DNA of 64,000 nt from Sphingopyxis granuli NBRC 100800. GTDB lineage: Bacteria > Pseudomonadota > Alphaproteobacteria > Sphingomonadales > Sphingomonadaceae. The stretch covers positions 37,299 through 101,298 of the forward strand of contig NZ_BCUA01000003.1 in assembly GCF_001591045.1 (NCBI RefSeq), given 5' to 3'. The position numbers and the translations under genes were made by a program. Below are positions 37,019-47,588 of the stretch, piece after piece. Below the pieces are notes generated by a model, which searched no databases, was not told the origin of the DNA, and was given only the letters and a program-made list of their open reading frames with translations. The first letter of the stretch is position 1. The number at the start of each line of letters is the position of its first letter.

Positions 37019-37434
37019 TTTATCAGATCATCCCACCAGACGGATGAACTCGTCGCCTCGGGCGAGGTGCGGGTGACTGCGCGCTAGGGGCCATGGGCAT
37101 GTCTTGTGATGTCAGCCCGTTGTGGACCTTGCAGCACTCGCGCTTTTCCAACCGGACCAGATGTTGCGGCGGCTCTTGCCGACCGCGGAGAGAACCATGA
37201 CCCGGAAAGCGACAAAGAAGCAGGCTTGACGAGGGAGGCGCGATTAGAGAACGCCCCGTCAGACGCAAGTACAAAGTTGGGTTTGGCGCGTAGTCGGATG
37301 CTGCCATCTGTCCGGCCTCATTTTGCAGGATGTGCTGCGGGCCTGTATGGGAGTTCGCGGGTCAAATCCAAATCAAGTCCGCGTGCTTTGTGCACCTTGT
37401 AACGGTCTGGTTTTTTGACCCCGTCTCGCCGACT
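37019..37434. other. Non-coding stretch between two IS110-type elements
   Basis: 416 bp. The first part should be the right end of the IS110 at 35987 and the last part the 3' end region of the IS110-like element on the minus strand. No gene, terminator or clear repeat was seen in between. Confidence 0.4.
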
Positions 37435-38572
37435 GTTGTGCCATACCCTCCTTCGACCGACTGCGTCTTCCGACGACCTCTGATGACTTTGGCGGCCTAT
37501 GCCACCATTGCCACCGGAGCTCTGTAATCCTCTTGCTTCGTAAGCAGTGCCCAGACGATCCGCGCTGTCTTGTTTGCCTGGGCCACTGTTACCAGCATGC
37601 GCGGCTTGCGGGCGAGCATTGCGGCAAGCCACGAACCTTCGGCCGCACCACGCTTGCTGGCGTTACGCACAACAGCACTGCTGCCTATAATCAGCAATCG
37701 GCGCAGCGTGCGTTCACCCATCTTGGATGTCCGGCCCAACTTTGTCTTGCCGCCTGTAGATTTTTGCAGGGGCGTAAGGCCAAGCCAGGCGGCAAAGTCA
37801 CGCCCGCGTTTGAATGTTGCTGCGGCAGGAGCCAGTGCGGCGATCGCTGTCGCCGCTATCGGCCCAATGCCGGGAATGGTCATAAGACGGCAAGCCACTA
37901 TATCTTCACGGGCTCGCCGCGCAATTTCCTTGTCGAGTTCCGCTACCCGGCGATCAAATTCTTCAAGTATCCTAGCATGACGCGCAACATCTCGCGCGCA
38001 GCCTGTGGTAGCGACGTAGTGGCCTCATCATCGATCAGTTCGCCAAGCTGTGTTACCCAACTGGGGCCTCTAGGCGCAACCCAGCCATACTCGGCCATGT
38101 GCCCCCGAATCGCGTTGATAGTTTGCGTGCGTTGCCGGACAAGCAGGTCGCGGGTCCGGAACACCAGTGCCGAGGCTTGCTGCTCCTCGCTCTTCACCGT
38201 CACAAAGCGCATATTCGGACGCTGCGCAGCCTCACAGATCGCCTCAGCATCAGCAGCATCGTTCTTTTGCCGCTTAACGAATGGCTTCACATAGGCTGGC
38301 GGGATCAACCGCACATCATGCCCCATGCGTAACAGCTCTCGGGCCCAATGATGCGCCCCGCCACATGCTTCCAACGCCACAAGACACTTCGGCTGATCCG
38401 CGAAAAACGACAGCACCTTACCCCGTGTAATCCGTCGACTGAAAACCTGAAGCCCCTTCGCATCCGCGCCGTGAGCATGAAATACGTTCTTTGCGATATC
38501 CAACCCTATCGTGCTAATCTCCAGCATGGACGCCTCCTAAAGTGGTGTTCAACACCTCCACTATGGCACAAC
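37435..38572 (-). mobile_element. IS1111-type IS110-family element
   Basis: A 12-bp inverted pair, TATGGCACAACA (right, 38562-38573) and its complement (left, about 37434-37445), brackets the transposase. Subterminal inverted repeats of this size mark the IS1111 group of IS110. It lies in, or next to, another IS110 N-terminal fragment at 38599. Confidence 0.65.
37497..38527 (-). pseudogene. IS110/IS1111 transposase, single frameshift
   Basis: Frame one (38527-37943) encodes the DEDD domain (TIGLDIAKNVFHAHG; VALEACGGAHHWARELL; KNDAADAEAICEAAQRP). At about 37965 one base is missing, and the C-terminal domain continues in a different frame (ILEEFDRRVAELDKEI, then MTIPGIGPIAATAIAALAP and GLTPLQKSTGGK) to the stop at 37497. 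Restoring one base gives about 344 residues. Either a recent inactivation or a base-calling error. Confidence 0.85.
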
Positions 38573-38598
38573 AATGCCGCCGGGGGGCGTCCACCCCA

Positions 38599-38814
38599 TC
38601 AAGTCCAGTTGCCGGTTGCCTCGAACCCGATCCGAACGGGCAGATCAAAGTCCTGCAGCAATCGTGACAGGCGTTGGAAATCCTCCAGTGAGTTCTCGAT
38701 CGTCAATCGCCGGCGGCGCTTCTTGCCAGGAATACCGATCAGCACTTCATGCCGGTGCTTGGAAATATCGATAGCGACAAGCAAGGTTGGAACTGTAGAA
38801 TCATAGGCGGTCAT
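38599..38814 (-). pseudogene. IS110 transposase N-terminal fragment
   Basis: 72 codons from ATG 38814: LLVAIDISKHRHEVLIGIPG then RIGFEATGN, the same IS110 subtype as the N-terminal half of the chimera at 34713 but clearly diverged from it. Cut at 38599 next to the IS1111-type element. Confidence 0.8.
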
Positions 38815-38934
38815 AGCCGGTCTCCTCATCAGTGTGGTTGTTCCAAAACCACTGTTGAGACCTGAGACCCAGTTATGGCCACGCGCTGCGCTATTAGAGG
38901 GCTGCGCGGGAGGCCATAACCTCTGATCAGTGCT

Positions 38935-39376
38935 CATTCCCGACGTGCTACGGCCCCAGCTACATCGCGGGCGAACTCGCCGAGTACATCGAGGCCCAGC
39001 AGATGAGCCACGTCCGCGGAGCCCCGTTGCATCCGCAAACCCAGGGCAAGATCGAACGCTGGCACCAGACCCTGAAGATCCGCATCCTGCTGGAAAATTA
39101 CTTCCTGCCCGGCGATCTCGAGGCCCAGATCGAGGCGTTCGTAGAGCACTACAACCACCAGCGCTACCACGAGAGCCTGAACAACGTGACCCCGGCTGAT
39201 GCCTACTTCGGCAGGACTCCCGCCATCATCAAGCGCCGCGAAACCATCAAGCGAAAGACCATCGAACATCGCCGCTTGCTTCACCGCAAGCTCGTCGCCT
39301 AACATCAACCCCCAGACGAGGCTCGCTCTCCGCTAATCCACGCCCCGATCTGTGCCAAATGTCTCGACGACGGACA
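38935..39376 (+). mobile_element. IS3-family element, right-end half (left flank of the alk cluster)
   Basis: From about 38935 the plus strand encodes the OrfB C-terminus (YIAGELAEYIEAQQMSHV; TQGKIERWHQTLKIRILLEN; YNHQRYHESLNNVTPADAYF) to stop 39300-39302. The element probably ends at GGACA (39372-39376), matching in inverse the TGTCC end at 53025. Its 5' part is missing. It is the same IS type as the orfA remnant at 53.1 kb, and in the same orientation. Confidence 0.75.
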
Positions 39377-40985
39377 GCCGGATGTCCTTTTTGGAGAGCT
39401 TGCCCGTGGCGGTGTGCGGCAATTCGTCAACGATAATAAGATCATCCGGCACGCACCATTTGGAGGTCTTGCCCTTGTAATGGGCGCGCATTTCGGCACG
39501 GCTTAATTCGGCACCGGGCTTCAGCACTGCCACCAGCACCGGGCGCTCTCCCCAACGGGTGTCCGGCCGGGCGACGATGGCCGCCTCCTTTATGGCAGGG
39601 TGAGCTTGAGCGATGTTCTCCAAATCGATTGAGGAGATCCACTCGCCACCGGATTTCACAACATCCTTGGTGCGGTCGACAATCTGGATGAAACCGTCCT
39701 TGTCTATGGTCACCACGTCGCCAGTGTCGAACCAGCCCGGATACTGCTCGTGGGCGGAGCCGGTGTCGGCGTTGAAATAGGCCGCGGCCACCCACGGTCC
39801 GCGCACCAGCATCGAGCCGAAGCTCCTGCCATCGTGCGTCACCTCGCGCCCTTCGCCGCCGACCACACGGAACTCCATGCCGAACACCGGCCGGCCCTGC
39901 TTGCATTCCAGCGCCAAACGATCCTCTGCGGGCAGGAGACGGTGCTTGGGCTTCAGCGCCGCGGAAAGGCCCAGAGGGCTGGTCTCCGTCATGCCCCAGG
40001 CCTGTCGCACCTCCACCCCCTTGTGGTGAAATCGACTGATCATGATGGCTGGTACCGCCGACCCGCCGATGATCACCCGCTTGAGAGAGGTAAACTCTTT
40101 GGCGTGGCCGTCCATCCAATCCAAGAGGCCGAGCCACACGGTGGGCACGCCGGCGGTCAACGAGACGCCCTCCGCCTCAAACAATGCGTACAGGCTCGCC
40201 CCGTCGAGCCGCGCGCCCGGCAGTACCAGCTTGGCGCCCACCATGGGCACTGCAAAGGGCAGGCCCCATGCATTTACATGGAACATGGGGACGATGGGGC
40301 ACACCACGTCATTGGCAGAGAGCCCCAGCGCATCCGGCGCAGTGATGGCCATAGCGTGCAGCACGCTGGAGCGGTGGGAATAGAGCACGCCCTTGGGGTC
40401 ACCCGTGGTGCCCGAGGTGTAGCACAGGCCGGAGGCAGTGTTCTCGTCGAAGCTTGGCCAGTCGAAGCTGTCCTGCTCGCCGTCGATGAGGGTCTCGTAG
40501 CACTTCAGGTCTGGCAGCTTCTGCGCGAGGATATCGGATTCAGGCATGTGCGCTGTGTCTGTCATCGCCACCACCGCCTTCAGGCCATTCAACTGGTCCG
40601 CCAGTTCCTCGATGACGGGCAGGAAGGTGAGGTCGAAGAACAGCACGCTGTCACCAGCATGCTCGATGATGTAGGCTATCTGCTCGCGGAATAGCCGTGG
40701 GTTGATGGTGTGGCACACGAAGCCGGACCCGGACACGCTGTAATACAGTTCCATGTGCCGATAGTCGTTCCACGCCAGCGTGCCGACGCGGTCTCCGGTC
40801 TCCAGACCCATGCGCGCGAGCGCACTCGCGAGCTGTCGGCTGCGCCGGGCGAGGTCCGCGTAGGTGTAGCGGTGGAGGCCGCCTTCCATCGTGGCGGATA
40901 CGACTTCGGCGTCACCGTGATACGCCTCAGCATGCCTCAGTATCCCTGACACCAGCAGCGGCACGTCCATCATGGTTCCGAGCAT
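39333..40985 (-). CDS. alkK: AlkK-type medium-chain acyl-CoA synthetase
   Basis: 550 residues of the AMP-forming ligase family. Motifs: P-loop [11 protein letters not shown] (189-199), [10 protein letters not shown] adenine site, [12 protein letters not shown], and the C-terminal catalytic lysine in [12 protein letters not shown]. It activates the fatty acid made by AlkJ and AlkH to its CoA ester. ATG at 40985 begins [11 protein letters not shown] as in AlkK/fadD3-like proteins; longer frames are spurious. The last 14 codons lie in what appears to be the IS3 right end, so the native C-terminus has been replaced by an IS-encoded tail (residues after DIRL). Catalytic parts are all present, so it is probably active. 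Confidence 0.9.
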   Translation of the reverse strand: MLGTMMDVPLLVSGILRHAEAYHGDAEVVSATMEGGLHRYTYADLARRSRQLASALARMGLETGDRVGTLAWNDYRHMELYYSVSGSGFVCHTINPRLFREQIAYIIEHAGDSVLFFDLTFLPVIEELADQLNGLKAVVAMTDTAHMPESDILAQKLPDLKCYETLIDGEQDSFDWPSFDENTASGLCYTSGTTGDPKGVLYSHRSSVLHAMAITAPDALGLSANDVVCPIVPMFHVNAWGLPFAVPMVGAKLVLPGARLDGASLYALFEAEGVSLTAGVPTVWLGLLDWMDGHAKEFTSLKRVIIGGSAVPAIMISRFHHKGVEVRQAWGMTETSPLGLSAALKPKHRLLPAEDRLALECKQGRPVFGMEFRVVGGEGREVTHDGRSFGSMLVRGPWVAAAYFNADTGSAHEQYPGWFDTGDVVTIDKDGFIQIVDRTKDVVKSGGEWISSIDLENIAQAHPAIKEAAIVARPDTRWGERPVLVAVLKPGAELSRAEMRAHYKGKTSKWCVPDDLIIVDELPHTATGKLSKKDIRLSVVETFGTDRGVD

Positions 40986-41050
40986 TGTTTCCCTCCGATT
41001 ATTTGGTGCTTGTGCGTGGGTTCCGGGCGTCGGTCGTCTCGGCCAGATCT

Positions 41051-42811
41051 TCAAAAGGCGTCGGCGTCGAGCGCCATGAGCGAGGACGCGCCGCTGGCGA
41101 GTGCGGCTTCCAGGCCGAGCGTCTGCGGCAGCATGCGCTCTACGAAGAAGCGGGCAAGGGCGGTCTTGCGCACTTCCACAGCCGTCGCCTCGTCCAGGGC
41201 CGGCACGGCGGCGGCCATGCGCACCCACATCCAGCCGAAGGAGACGAGAGCGAACAGGCGCAGATAGTCAGTGGCCGCCGCACCCAGTTCCGCTCCACCG
41301 CCACTCCCGGCGAGGCGCTGCGTCACCCGCTCCAGCCGCGCCAGGGCTTGCGCCACGGGCGCCACCAGCCCTTCACCGGCGGTTGGCAGCGCGGCGTCGA
41401 GTTCTGCGCGGATCAGGGCGAAGAAGCGTTGGGTCAGCGTGCCGCCGTCGAGGGCGAGCTTGCGTCCCACGAGGTCCATGGCCTGAACGCCATTGGTGCC
41501 TTCGTAGATCTGGGCGATGCGGGCATCGCGCACATACTGCTCCATTCCCCATTCGCGGATGTAGCCGTGCCCCCCCAGCACCTGCTGGGAGGCCACCGCG
41601 GTCTCGAAGCCGAAATCGGTGAAGGCGGCCTTTACCACCGGCGTCATGAGCGCCACGAGGAGGTCAGCCTCCTTTCGCACTGCGGCATCCGTATGGCGGT
41701 CGGCGATATCCATCTGCAGCGCCGTCCATATCGCGAGGGCGCGCGCGCCTTCGGCGAAGGCGCGCCCCGACAGCAGCATCTTGCGCACGTCGGGATGGTC
41801 GATAATTGCCACTGGGCCTGGCGTGCCGTCGCTGCCGCCGCCCTGCAGGCGCTCCTTGGCATAGGCGACGGCCTTCTGATTGGCTGCTTCGGCGATGCCG
41901 AGGCCCTGGATGCCGACGAACAGCCGTTCCGCGTTCATCATAGTGAACATGGCATTCAGTCCGCGGCCCGGCTGTCCCACCAGCCAGCCGGTAGCGCCAT
42001 CATAGTTCATCAAACAGGTGGGCTGCGCATGAATGCCCATCTTGCGCTCCAGTGCACCGACGCTCATGGAATTGCGTGCACCAAGGCTGCCGTCGGCATT
42101 CACCAGGAATTTCGGGGCGAGGAACAGGCTGATGCCTTTCACGCCCTTCGGCGCGTCCGGCAGGCGGGCAAGCACCAGATGGACGATGTTGCCGCCGAAA
42201 TCCTGATCGCCGGAGGAAATGAAAATCTTCGTGCCGGTGATAGCGAAGGAGCCGTCAGCGTTCGGCACGGCCCGGGTCGAAAGCAAGCCAAGGTCGGTTC
42301 CGGCGGAGGACTCCGTCAGCGCCATGGCGCCAGTCCACTCGCCGGAGATCATCTTCGGCAGGAAGGCTGCCTTCAATTCCGCTGAAGCATGATGGCCGAT
42401 GGCTTCTGCCGCCCCGCGGGTGAGGCCGGGAAACAGTCCGAAGGACAGGTTGGCCGAGGACAATATCTCGTCGAGCAGAATCTGTAGCACCCGCGGCAGA
42501 CCCTGGCCACCATAGGCAGGATCGCCCGAGAGCGAGCACCAGCCGGCCTCCGCGAAAGCGAGGTACGCGGCAGCAACGCCGCTGGGGGTGGTGACGACAC
42601 CGTTTTCGAGCGTGCAGCCCTCCTCGTCACCTGGGCGGTTCAGCGGCTCCAGTACACTGGTTGCGAACTTGCCAGCCTCCTCCATAATAGTGACGGCGAG
42701 CTCTGTGTTCACCTCCTCATAGCCAGGCAGGCTGGCCATGATCGCGTCGAAGCCGAACACCCGCCGCAGCAGGAAGGAGATATCCGCGACGGGAGCGGTA
42801 TAAATAGTCAT
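41051..42811 (-). CDS. Acyl-CoA dehydrogenase (FadE5-like, with N-terminal extension)
   Basis: 586 residues, the long type with an extra N-terminal segment (YTAPVADISFLLRRVFGFD) and a C-terminal extension. Conserved blocks: ALTESSAGTDLGLLSTRA (FAD/substrate), ISSGDQDFGGNIVHLVLAR, NAERLFVGIQGLGIAEAA, the catalytic-base region, and QVLGGHGYIREWGMEQYVRDARI near the end. It performs the first beta-oxidation step on acyl-CoA from AlkK, using FAD and ETF. Located 65 bp ahead of alkK on the same strand and presumably co-transcribed. The Pseudomonas alk operon has no such gene, so this is an addition to the module. Confidence 0.93.
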   Translation of the reverse strand: MTIYTAPVADISFLLRRVFGFDAIMASLPGYEEVNTELAVTIMEEAGKFATSVLEPLNRPGDEEGCTLENGVVTTPSGVAAAYLAFAEAGWCSLSGDPAYGGQGLPRVLQILLDEILSSANLSFGLFPGLTRGAAEAIGHHASAELKAAFLPKMISGEWTGAMALTESSAGTDLGLLSTRAVPNADGSFAITGTKIFISSGDQDFGGNIVHLVLARLPDAPKGVKGISLFLAPKFLVNADGSLGARNSMSVGALERKMGIHAQPTCLMNYDGATGWLVGQPGRGLNAMFTMMNAERLFVGIQGLGIAEAANQKAVAYAKERLQGGGSDGTPGPVAIIDHPDVRKMLLSGRAFAEGARALAIWTALQMDIADRHTDAAVRKEADLLVALMTPVVKAAFTDFGFETAVASQQVLGGHGYIREWGMEQYVRDARIAQIYEGTNGVQAMDLVGRKLALDGGTLTQRFFALIRAELDAALPTAGEGLVAPVAQALARLERVTQRLAGSGGGAELGAAATDYLRLFALVSFGWMWVRMAAAVPALDEATAVEVRKTALARFFVERMLPQTLGLEAALASGASSLMALDADAF

Positions 42812-43054
42812 AGTATCATTCTCGGAAGATCAGTTTCGCAGGGGCTTGCCGGGGCGAGCACAAATCAAATCTTAAAGGTGACGGCCTGTGCCTCCTCACC
42901 CAGACCATTGACAACCCCCTTAGATCGACTAGGCAACAATTCCACCATCGTCATTTTACTCCGTCATATGTTGAATGACCTGCGAGATACGCAATGGGCG
43001 GTGCATCATTAGGGTCAACATATAGTTTTCCATGCGATGTATTCGAATATATAT
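42812..43054. promoter_or_regulatory. AT-rich gap upstream of the acyl-CoA dehydrogenase
   Basis: 243 bp, distinctly AT-rich compared with both neighbours. It contains an inverted pair ATATGTTGA (42966-42974) and TCAACATAT (43015-43023), and a 12-bp palindrome GAATATATATTC at 43045-43056 over the alkL stop. This could be a separate promoter/operator for fadE-alkK, or a scar where the two gene blocks were joined. Confidence 0.4.
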
Positions 43055-43741
43055 TCAAAAACGAAGGGTAACCCCAACGCTCGTCAGAATGGGATCGATG
43101 TCGAGCCGGGTCAGCGCGGGCGCTCCACCTAGCGAACCTGACGCGTGCGTGGAGAATGGAACATACCGAACGTCAGCGTTCAGCATCCATGATTTATTGA
43201 GTTCGTACCGAACGCCCAATTGCCCAGTCGGCGCCCAACTGTCGCGGATGTTGAAATCGCTCAATGCTCCGTCGTGCTTGTTGAAGAACAGGACACGGCC
43301 GACGCCTACTCCCACATAGGGATGAAGCTTGCCCTGGCTGTTGAAATGATACTGAGCCGAAAGGATTACTGGTCCATAATGGACCTTGGCCAGTGTCCCG
43401 AGCGGTCCGATGCTGCCGGTGCCGTCGATTTCGGCAGGTGCGGGCACCCCCAAAAACACATTGGCGGCGATGTTCGGCGTAAAAAAATACCCGACGTCCA
43501 GAGTCGGCGTAGTCGCGTTTCCAATTCGCACGTTAGAGCCGGGTAGAGGTGCGCCCGCCAGAGTGATGTTCGGGGCGTTCTCATCCACAAAAACCTCGGT
43601 CGCATTCACAGTGACAGCCCATCGCTTCAGTTTCGGCGAGTCCTGCGCGGAAGCGGGCGTGGCAAGAACGGCACTCAGTAGGAACAATGCTCCGGCAAGC
43701 GGCAAAGCCGTTGGATCCGCAGGCTTACGAATGAAGGTCAT
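43055..43741 (-). CDS. alkL: AlkL, OmpW-family outer-membrane alkane uptake porin
   Basis: 228 residues. The signal peptide runs to ATPASA (about 32), then an 8-strand OmpW barrel with alternating hydrophobic strands, YVGVGVGRVLFFNKHDG and a C-terminal phenylalanine (SVGVTLRF) for Bam recognition. AlkL/OmpW lets hydrophobic alkanes diffuse laterally through the outer membrane. Placement inside the alk cluster supports AlkL over a general OmpW. ATG at 43741 follows AGGAGA at about 6 bp. Confidence 0.9.
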   Translation of the reverse strand: MTFIRKPADPTALPLAGALFLLSAVLATPASAQDSPKLKRWAVTVNATEVFVDENAPNITLAGAPLPGSNVRIGNATTPTLDVGYFFTPNIAANVFLGVPAPAEIDGTGSIGPLGTLAKVHYGPVILSAQYHFNSQGKLHPYVGVGVGRVLFFNKHDGALSDFNIRDSWAPTGQLGVRYELNKSWMLNADVRYVPFSTHASGSLGGAPALTRLDIDPILTSVGVTLRF

Positions 43742-43825
43742 GTTATTCTCCTCTCCTTGTGATGCGCCGCCACTGCAGGACGTCGTCTGTAATTTGTCGG
43801 CCAGATCAGCCGTCGGAATGCCCGT

Positions 43826-45490
43826 TCATCCGACCTGACTTCGCTGCCTGGCACCTAGCGATACGGTGGAGGATGATCCCTCCTCCGTGCCCGCCATGAG
43901 CCTTGTTTTCCCGAGAATGAGTTCGGCGGCCCGTTCCGCGATCATCATCGTTGGCGCGTTGGTGTTCCCGGCGACGAGGGTGGGCATGATGGAGGCATCG
44001 ACGACACGAAGGCCCTCCACCCCGCGGACGCGCAACGCCGGATCGACGACGGAATGCGGATCTCTTCCCATCCGGCATGTCCCAACCGGGTGGTAGATCG
44101 TTTCGGCCCGATGGCGGATGTCCGCTATGACGTCAGCTTCGCTCTCGATTGACGATCCGGGAACCAGCTCGCGTTTCGAAAAGGTCGCTATCGACGGCGC
44201 CGACAGGATCTGACGCCCGATCCTTACCGCCGAGACCATCGTCTCGATGTCTTCGGGAGCCGAGAGATAGGCGGGATCGATCAAGGGATCGTCGAGCGGA
44301 TTCCGGCTCTTTAGCCCGATCCGGCCCCGGCTCTTCGGCAATAGATCGCAGACATGCAACGTGTACCCATAACCGAAGGCGATCTGGCGGCCGTGGTCCT
44401 TCAGCAGAGTAGGAAGGAAGTGAAACTGCAGGTTCGGGCGACTTTGTGAGGGTGAGCTTTTGACGAATCCGCCGGACTCGGCAACGTTACTCGTCAGAAA
44501 ACCCCGCCTCTGGAACACATAGGATAATGCGCCAGCCAGTGCCCGCGGGATGAACGATGGGGCAACCCCGATCGGCGTACGATCGTTCGCCTCGTGCATG
44601 ATCGTGATGTCGAGATGATCCTGCAGGTTTTTTCCAACCGCCGGCAGATCGACGACGACCGGAATGCCGAACCCCCCTAATTCTGCCGCGTCGCCGATGC
44701 CGGAAAGCATCAGCAACTGAGGTGAATTGATCGCACCGCCCGACAGAATGACCTCGCCCCTGGTGCGCAGGTCGGTGAGCTTGTCACCCGACGCATAGGT
44801 CACGCCGACCGCCTTGCGCCCTTCCAGAATGATCCGCGTTGCCCGCGCTCCGGTTACTATTCGGAGATTAGGCCGCCCTTTTGCGCCTGACAGAAAGGCT
44901 CGGGCGGAACTCCAACGCCGCCCTTTGCGTTGCGTAACCTGGTAGAAGCCGATCCCATCCTGCGTGTCGCCATTGAAATCGGCGTTGTGCGAATACTGCG
45001 CTTCTTGCCCAGCCTCCACGAATGCTTCGCTCAGCCGGTTGACGGTCCGAAGATCGCTGACATGAAGCTCGCCATAACCGCCGTGGTGCGCGTCGGATCC
45101 GAATCGCTCGTTCGCCTCCATCGCCTTGAACAACGGAAGGACATTATCGAAGGACCAGATTGGGTCGGCCGCCTCTCCCCAGGCGTCATAGTCCTCGCGA
45201 TGACCACGGATATAGACCATTGCATTGATCGAGCTTGAGCCGCCGAGTGTCTTTCCACGCGGCCAGAACAGTCTCCGGTTGCCGAGGTTGGGCTGCGGCT
45301 CAGTCTCGTAGGCCCAGTTGAGCGTCTTGCTCTTGGAAAGAAGCGCGATCCCGATGGGCATGTGGATCAGCGGGCTGCGGTCCGGCGGCCCCGCTTCGAG
45401 CAGACAGACCTTTATGTCAGGGTTTGCCGACAAGCGCTCTGCTAGCAAACAACCAGCGGATCCCCCACCCACTATGATATAATCAAACAT
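43826..45490 (-). CDS. alkJ: AlkJ-type GMC alcohol dehydrogenase (FAD)
   Basis: 554 residues, equal to AlkJ (558). Starts [20 protein letters not shown] (FAD dinucleotide fold), GMC signature 1 [21 protein letters not shown], signature 2 [22 protein letters not shown], and the catalytic-His region [19 protein letters not shown] near the end. It oxidises the 1-alkanol to the aldehyde, passing electrons to the respiratory chain at the membrane. Lies 46 bp after alkH. Confidence 0.93.
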   Translation of the reverse strand: MFDYIIVGGGSAGCLLAERLSANPDIKVCLLEAGPPDRSPLIHMPIGIALLSKSKTLNWAYETEPQPNLGNRRLFWPRGKTLGGSSSINAMVYIRGHREDYDAWGEAADPIWSFDNVLPLFKAMEANERFGSDAHHGGYGELHVSDLRTVNRLSEAFVEAGQEAQYSHNADFNGDTQDGIGFYQVTQRKGRRWSSARAFLSGAKGRPNLRIVTGARATRIILEGRKAVGVTYASGDKLTDLRTRGEVILSGGAINSPQLLMLSGIGDAAELGGFGIPVVVDLPAVGKNLQDHLDITIMHEANDRTPIGVAPSFIPRALAGALSYVFQRRGFLTSNVAESGGFVKSSPSQSRPNLQFHFLPTLLKDHGRQIAFGYGYTLHVCDLLPKSRGRIGLKSRNPLDDPLIDPAYLSAPEDIETMVSAVRIGRQILSAPSIATFSKRELVPGSSIESEADVIADIRHRAETIYHPVGTCRMGRDPHSVVDPALRVRGVEGLRVVDASIMPTLVAGNTNAPTMMIAERAAELILGKTRLMAGTEEGSSSTVSLGARQRSQVG

Positions 45491-45536
45491 CCATGTCTCC
45501 GATCTGTAGTGCCAAAACCACTCTCTGTCTGGGCGC

Positions 45537-46991
45537 TCAGCCTAGAATGCGAACCGTAATATCGATCAATCGCTTCACGGCGGGCGTGTAGGGCGGAAAC
45601 AGAAGCCGCAAAACAGAGAACCTGTCCCTCAACACTGCGCGTTCGTGCGAGAATGCCTTGAAGCCGTGGAAGCCATGCGCGCTTCCGATACCGCTGTTGT
45701 TGACCCCTCCGAACGGCAGATTGGGGTGCAGGTACTGGACGACGTTCTGGTTGATACAAACACCGCCGGAACTGGTCCTTTCGATGATTGATTCCCAAGC
45801 TGGGGCATGCTTGCTGAAGATATAAAGAGCGAGCGGCTTGGGGCCGGTGTTGATTGTATCGATAACGCGGCTGATATCGTCATATTCGATCACTGGCAGA
45901 ATCGGCCCGAAAATTTCTTCCCGCGAAATTGCCATTTCGGGGTCGGTCCCCCCGATCAGCGTTGGCGAGAGATATTTCTGATCCGGATCGCGGACCCCGC
46001 CTTCGAGGACCAGCGCGCCACGCGAGGTTGCATCGTCTAGCAGCGCGCTGAGGCGATCGAAATGCCGAGAATTTACGATCCGCCCGTAATCCGCACCGCA
46101 TTTCTGATCGCGCTCCGTCTCCCCGTATACGCCCCGGATTTCGCGGCGGAGGGCATCGACCAGGGGCTTCGCCTGATCGCGTGCGACATAGATGTGGTCG
46201 GGTGCGATGCAGGTTTGGCCATTGTTGGAGAACTTCCCCCAGACAATCTTGCGCGCTGCATCGTCGATATCGGCTGTCGAATCGACGATCGTTGGGGATT
46301 TGCCGCCGAGTTCGAGTGTCACCGAGGTCAGGTGCTTTGCGGCTGCCGCCATCACGATCTTGCCGACCTGTGGGCTACCGGTGAAGAAAATGTGGTCGAA
46401 AGGCAGGTCGAGCAGTGCCTGCGAGACCGAGGCGTCGCCCTCGCAGACGGCAACCCGATTCGCCGGGAAGGTTTCCTCCACGATCTGCCGGATGACGGCT
46501 GATGTCGCCGGCGTCAGCTCGGACGGCTTGAGCATGACCGTATTACCGGCGGCCAAGGCGGATACCAACGGTCCAAAGGTCAGATTGACCGGATAGTTCC
46601 AGGGCGCGATGATCAGACACACGCCTCTGGGTTGGTAGCGAACCTGCGCGGTCGTGCCGAACATGCCGAGCGAGCCTCGAACGCTGTGCGGCTTCGACCA
46701 GGACTTCAGGTTCCGCCGGGCGTGGGATATCTCCTGATAGACCGGGAAGAGTTCGGTCAGCCGCACCTCAGGTTCCGGCTTCCTGAAATCAGCATCTAGC
46801 GCCCTGATGATGTCGCCTTCGCGCCGCTTGATCGCATTCTTCAGCCGCGTCAGGCTATCCAGGCGTTCCTGCAGGCCGAACCGCGCTCTGTCCCGTTCGG
46901 CTGCCTCGCGTTGACAGGCAAAAAGGGACTGAACCTCCTTCATGCCGCCGCCCGAGTCGAAAATGGCGCGCGTGAATGCTTGGATATTCAT
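45537..46991 (-). CDS. alkH: AlkH-type aldehyde dehydrogenase
   Basis: 484 residues, class-3-like ALDH. Catalytic Cys261 in [11 protein letters not shown], general base Glu227 in [11 protein letters not shown] motif [10 protein letters not shown] (203-211), and a hydrophobic C-terminus ([26 protein letters not shown]) that probably anchors it to the membrane, as for ALDHs acting on fatty aldehydes. Oxidises the alkanal to the fatty acid. Positioned 57 bp after alkG. Confidence 0.92.
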   Translation of the reverse strand: MNIQAFTRAIFDSGGGMKEVQSLFACQREAAERDRARFGLQERLDSLTRLKNAIKRREGDIIRALDADFRKPEPEVRLTELFPVYQEISHARRNLKSWSKPHSVRGSLGMFGTTAQVRYQPRGVCLIIAPWNYPVNLTFGPLVSALAAGNTVMLKPSELTPATSAVIRQIVEETFPANRVAVCEGDASVSQALLDLPFDHIFFTGSPQVGKIVMAAAAKHLTSVTLELGGKSPTIVDSTADIDDAARKIVWGKFSNNGQTCIAPDHIYVARDQAKPLVDALRREIRGVYGETERDQKCGADYGRIVNSRHFDRLSALLDDATSRGALVLEGGVRDPDQKYLSPTLIGGTDPEMAISREEIFGPILPVIEYDDISRVIDTINTGPKPLALYIFSKHAPAWESIIERTSSGGVCINQNVVQYLHPNLPFGGVNNSGIGSAHGFHGFKAFSHERAVLRDRFSVLRLLFPPYTPAVKRLIDITVRILG

Positions 46992-47048
46992 GGAGTTCCC
47001 CTCAAGCTGACGCAGCGACCAGAGCCACAGCGCGGCACCCGGCGCCCA

Positions 47049-47426
47049 TCAGAAGTCGAGACGCTCATAATCTTCTTTCGTCGCGCCGCAGTCAGGGCAG
47101 TACCAATCCGCAGGTACATCGGACCATCGGGTTCCAGGCGGCAGACCTGTCGCCGGGTCGCCGACCGCCTCGTCATAGATGTGACCGCAGGTCACGCAGT
47201 GCCATTTCGCGAACGGTTCGGCGTCTGTTGAAGCCTCGATCGCCGTCGCACTCGCGCCCTGCGCCAGCAGAGGGATGAAGTCCACCTTGTCGCGAACGGC
47301 GCAGTCAGGGCATGCCCAATCGTCGGGAATTTGCGCCCATGTCGTGTTGGGTGCAAAGCCCTCATGTGGATTGCCCTTGGCTTCGTCGTAGATGTAGCCG
47401 CAGTCTGGGCATTTATATTCGGTCAT
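47049..47426 (-). CDS. alkG: AlkG, two-domain rubredoxin
   Basis: 125 residues with two rubredoxin modules: Cys6/Cys9 and Cys39/Cys42 in the first ([12 protein letters not shown] ... DWACPDC), Cys77/Cys80 and Cys110/Cys113 in the second ([12 protein letters not shown] ... DWYCPDC), joined by a 20-residue linker. All eight iron ligands are present. It carries electrons from AlkT to AlkB. The two-domain form is the GPo1-type AlkG; most alkane degraders have a single domain. ATG at 47426 follows AGGAAGA at about 11 bp; the longer frame was rejected because it lacks homology. Confidence 0.95.
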   Translation of the reverse strand: MTEYKCPDCGYIYDEAKGNPHEGFAPNTTWAQIPDDWACPDCAVRDKVDFIPLLAQGASATAIEASTDAEPFAKWHCVTCGHIYDEAVGDPATGLPPGTRWSDVPADWYCPDCGATKEDYERLDF

Positions 47427-47588
47427 CGCGCTGCTTTCTTCCTGCGTTAAGCGGTGGACGAATTCCGGAGAAAAGGCGACGCCGCCTGGGGCGCCGTCGC
47501 CAGGTCTTGCATCCAGCATCGCTACTGGGAGGAACGTCCGACCTTCTGAAGGGCGATCGAGTCGGGTCAGATCGCCTGCGGTATGAAC

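Noticed and set aside
37019..37434. Short frames between the two IS110-type elements
   Set aside because: No start context or family; more likely IS ends.
28654..39300. Possible CRISPR array or tRNA attachment site in the IS-rich zone
   Set aside because: No regularly spaced direct repeats and no cloverleaf-like sequence were found; all repeats belong to IS ends.
40985..42385. Plus-strand frame of 466 codons opposite the acyl-CoA dehydrogenase
   Set aside because: Low-complexity His/Gly/Arg-rich antisense product; the minus-strand gene is unambiguous.
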